NCBI GenBank assembly: GCA_964611645.1 | Contig: CAZTAO010000055.1 | Location: 1 to 31,296, forward strand | Direction: 5' to 3' | Length of the DNA stretch: 31,296 nucleotides | Origin: CAZTAO01 sp964611645 | GTDB taxonomy: Bacteria; Armatimonadota; UBA5829 | Shown here: piece by piece, positions 30,568 to 31,296 of the stretch | Layout of the letters: every line of letters begins with the position of its first letter | Position numbering within the stretch: the stretch's first letter is position 1 | Notes under the pieces: generated by a model | What the model was told of the DNA's origin: nothing | Database searches by the model: none | The model's input: only the letters and a program-made list of their open reading frames with translations | Position numbers and translations under genes: made by a program

Positions 30568-31296
30568 CTAGTTGTCGTCTAGCGTCTCCTTCCGTAGTTC
30601 TTGGAGCAGTTTTTTGGCTTTTGGTCCCTTGGCCCAGGTCTTTGTTGCTTCGTCTAGTATAGCGAATGGGAATGATCCGTAATAGAACGCCCAGTTGCGT
30701 TCATCGATCTGTTCAAATGCGACGCGTTCGCCTGCAAGGGTGGCGCTAAGGAAGAGCAACTCACCTTGCCAACGGATTTGTCCGTTGGTTCGGACATGTC
30801 TTGTAGGCGTTCCTGCGGGGTATTGGATTTCAGGGAGTATGAGAGGGTATTCTCTTGGTGATGGCGAGTAGAGTGTTGCAGGCGTGACTTGCCCGAGAGC
30901 TTCGTGTGGTCTGGCATAGTTGTATTCGTGGACGAAATCGTTGAATGCTTGCTGCTGTGCTTTGAAGCTGGCTTGTGGTTTGGAGGCTACTTCAGCCTTG
31001 AGCGTTCTGTGCATTCTCTCGTGGCTGCCGTTTTGTCCTGGTTTGCCGGGCGCAATGTGTTCAGGCACGATACCGAGTCGGATCCACCAGATGGCGAGTC
31101 TGGAAAGGCCGCTGATAGCAACGGAAGCAAAGGGCGTGCCGTTGTCGGTGCGGATGATCTTTGGCAAGCCGTATTTTCGGAATGTAGCTACCCAGACTGC
31201 CTTTGCCGGGTCTGTGGCTGTAGTTTCAAGTGCGTGGCAGCCTAGTACCTACTTGCATAAGTCCGTATAATTATGTTTGAGTTGTCCTTGATGGAC
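30568..31296 (-). pseudogene. IS481-like transposase, decayed, 5' end outside the window
   Basis: The frame encodes the integrase-core half of a DDE transposase. RTDNGTPFAS carries the second catalytic Asp, and HERMHRTLKAEV the catalytic Glu. QAFNDFVHEYNYARPHEALGQVTPATLY is the usual C-terminal signature. Upstream of the apparent start (31167) the frame stays open and family-like (GCHALETTATDPAKAVW), but a TAG at 31249-31251 interrupts it. Before it, TDLC holds the likely first catalytic Asp. Around the stop the family sequence Ser-Arg-Tyr is readable in the +1 frame, as if one base was gained and one lost. The element runs past the window. It is probably inactive. Confidence 0.82.

Overview
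This is a GC-rich, gene-dense bacterial chromosome segment of about 31 kb. Several features point to a diderm, free-living, polysaccharide-handling organism: a Kdo-8-phosphate synthase (lipopolysaccharide-type envelope), a B12-dependent class II ribonucleotide reductase with NrdR, a GH38 alpha-mannosidase, secreted right-handed beta-helix proteins, and many lipoprotein or Sec signal peptides. A LexA-like box of the CGAAC-N4-GTTCG type sits at the left edge, a form more usual in Gram-positives and deep-branching phyla. My best guess is an uncultured Armatimonadota-like or neighbouring phylum; this is inference, because no phylogenetic marker could be compared.

Layout, left to right. Positions 1-960: small coiled-coil gene behind a LexA-like box, a solitary 5S rRNA with terminator, and a HicBA toxin-antitoxin pair. 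964-4743: an unknown membrane protein (minus strand) divergent from a large beta-helix lipoprotein. 4824-7653: nrdR, preceded by a strong promoter with an NrdR box on its start site, then the class II ribonucleotide reductase. 7843-10000: a coupled pair made of a PHP-domain protein and a secreted glycoside-hydrolase-like protein. 10128-16456 (minus strand): an ECF sigma factor, its overlapping zinc-finger anti-sigma factor, an exported TPR protein and two exported Spy-like proteins with Met/Pro/Gly-rich tracts, then a methyltransferase and holA. 16744-21155: a divergent mannose-type pair (ManA-like cupin and GH38). 21342-23477: kdsA, a Gfo/Idh/MocA oxidoreductase and acylphosphatase. 23628-25282: an AT-hook small protein, then a cation-efflux (CDF) gene whose leader matches the NiCo riboswitch. 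25468-28572: a secreted protein with four Ig-like repeats and a beta-helix. 28621-29388 (minus): an in-frame chimera of a truncated HlyD-type adaptor and the end of an ABC-2 permease. 29440-31296: a repeat-rich gene-poor stretch, a DUF559 nuclease-like gene, and the 3' part of a decayed IS transposase.

The most interesting items are the NiCo-type riboswitch in front of a CDF transporter with a CxxxCxxxCxxxC tail, the ECF sigma / anti-sigma / Met-rich Spy-like cluster (a candidate envelope or metal stress system), the HlyD-permease chimera, and several families of palindromic intergenic repeats. One C-rich family lies within ten bases of the stop codons of four different genes. No tRNA, CRISPR array or prophage was seen.
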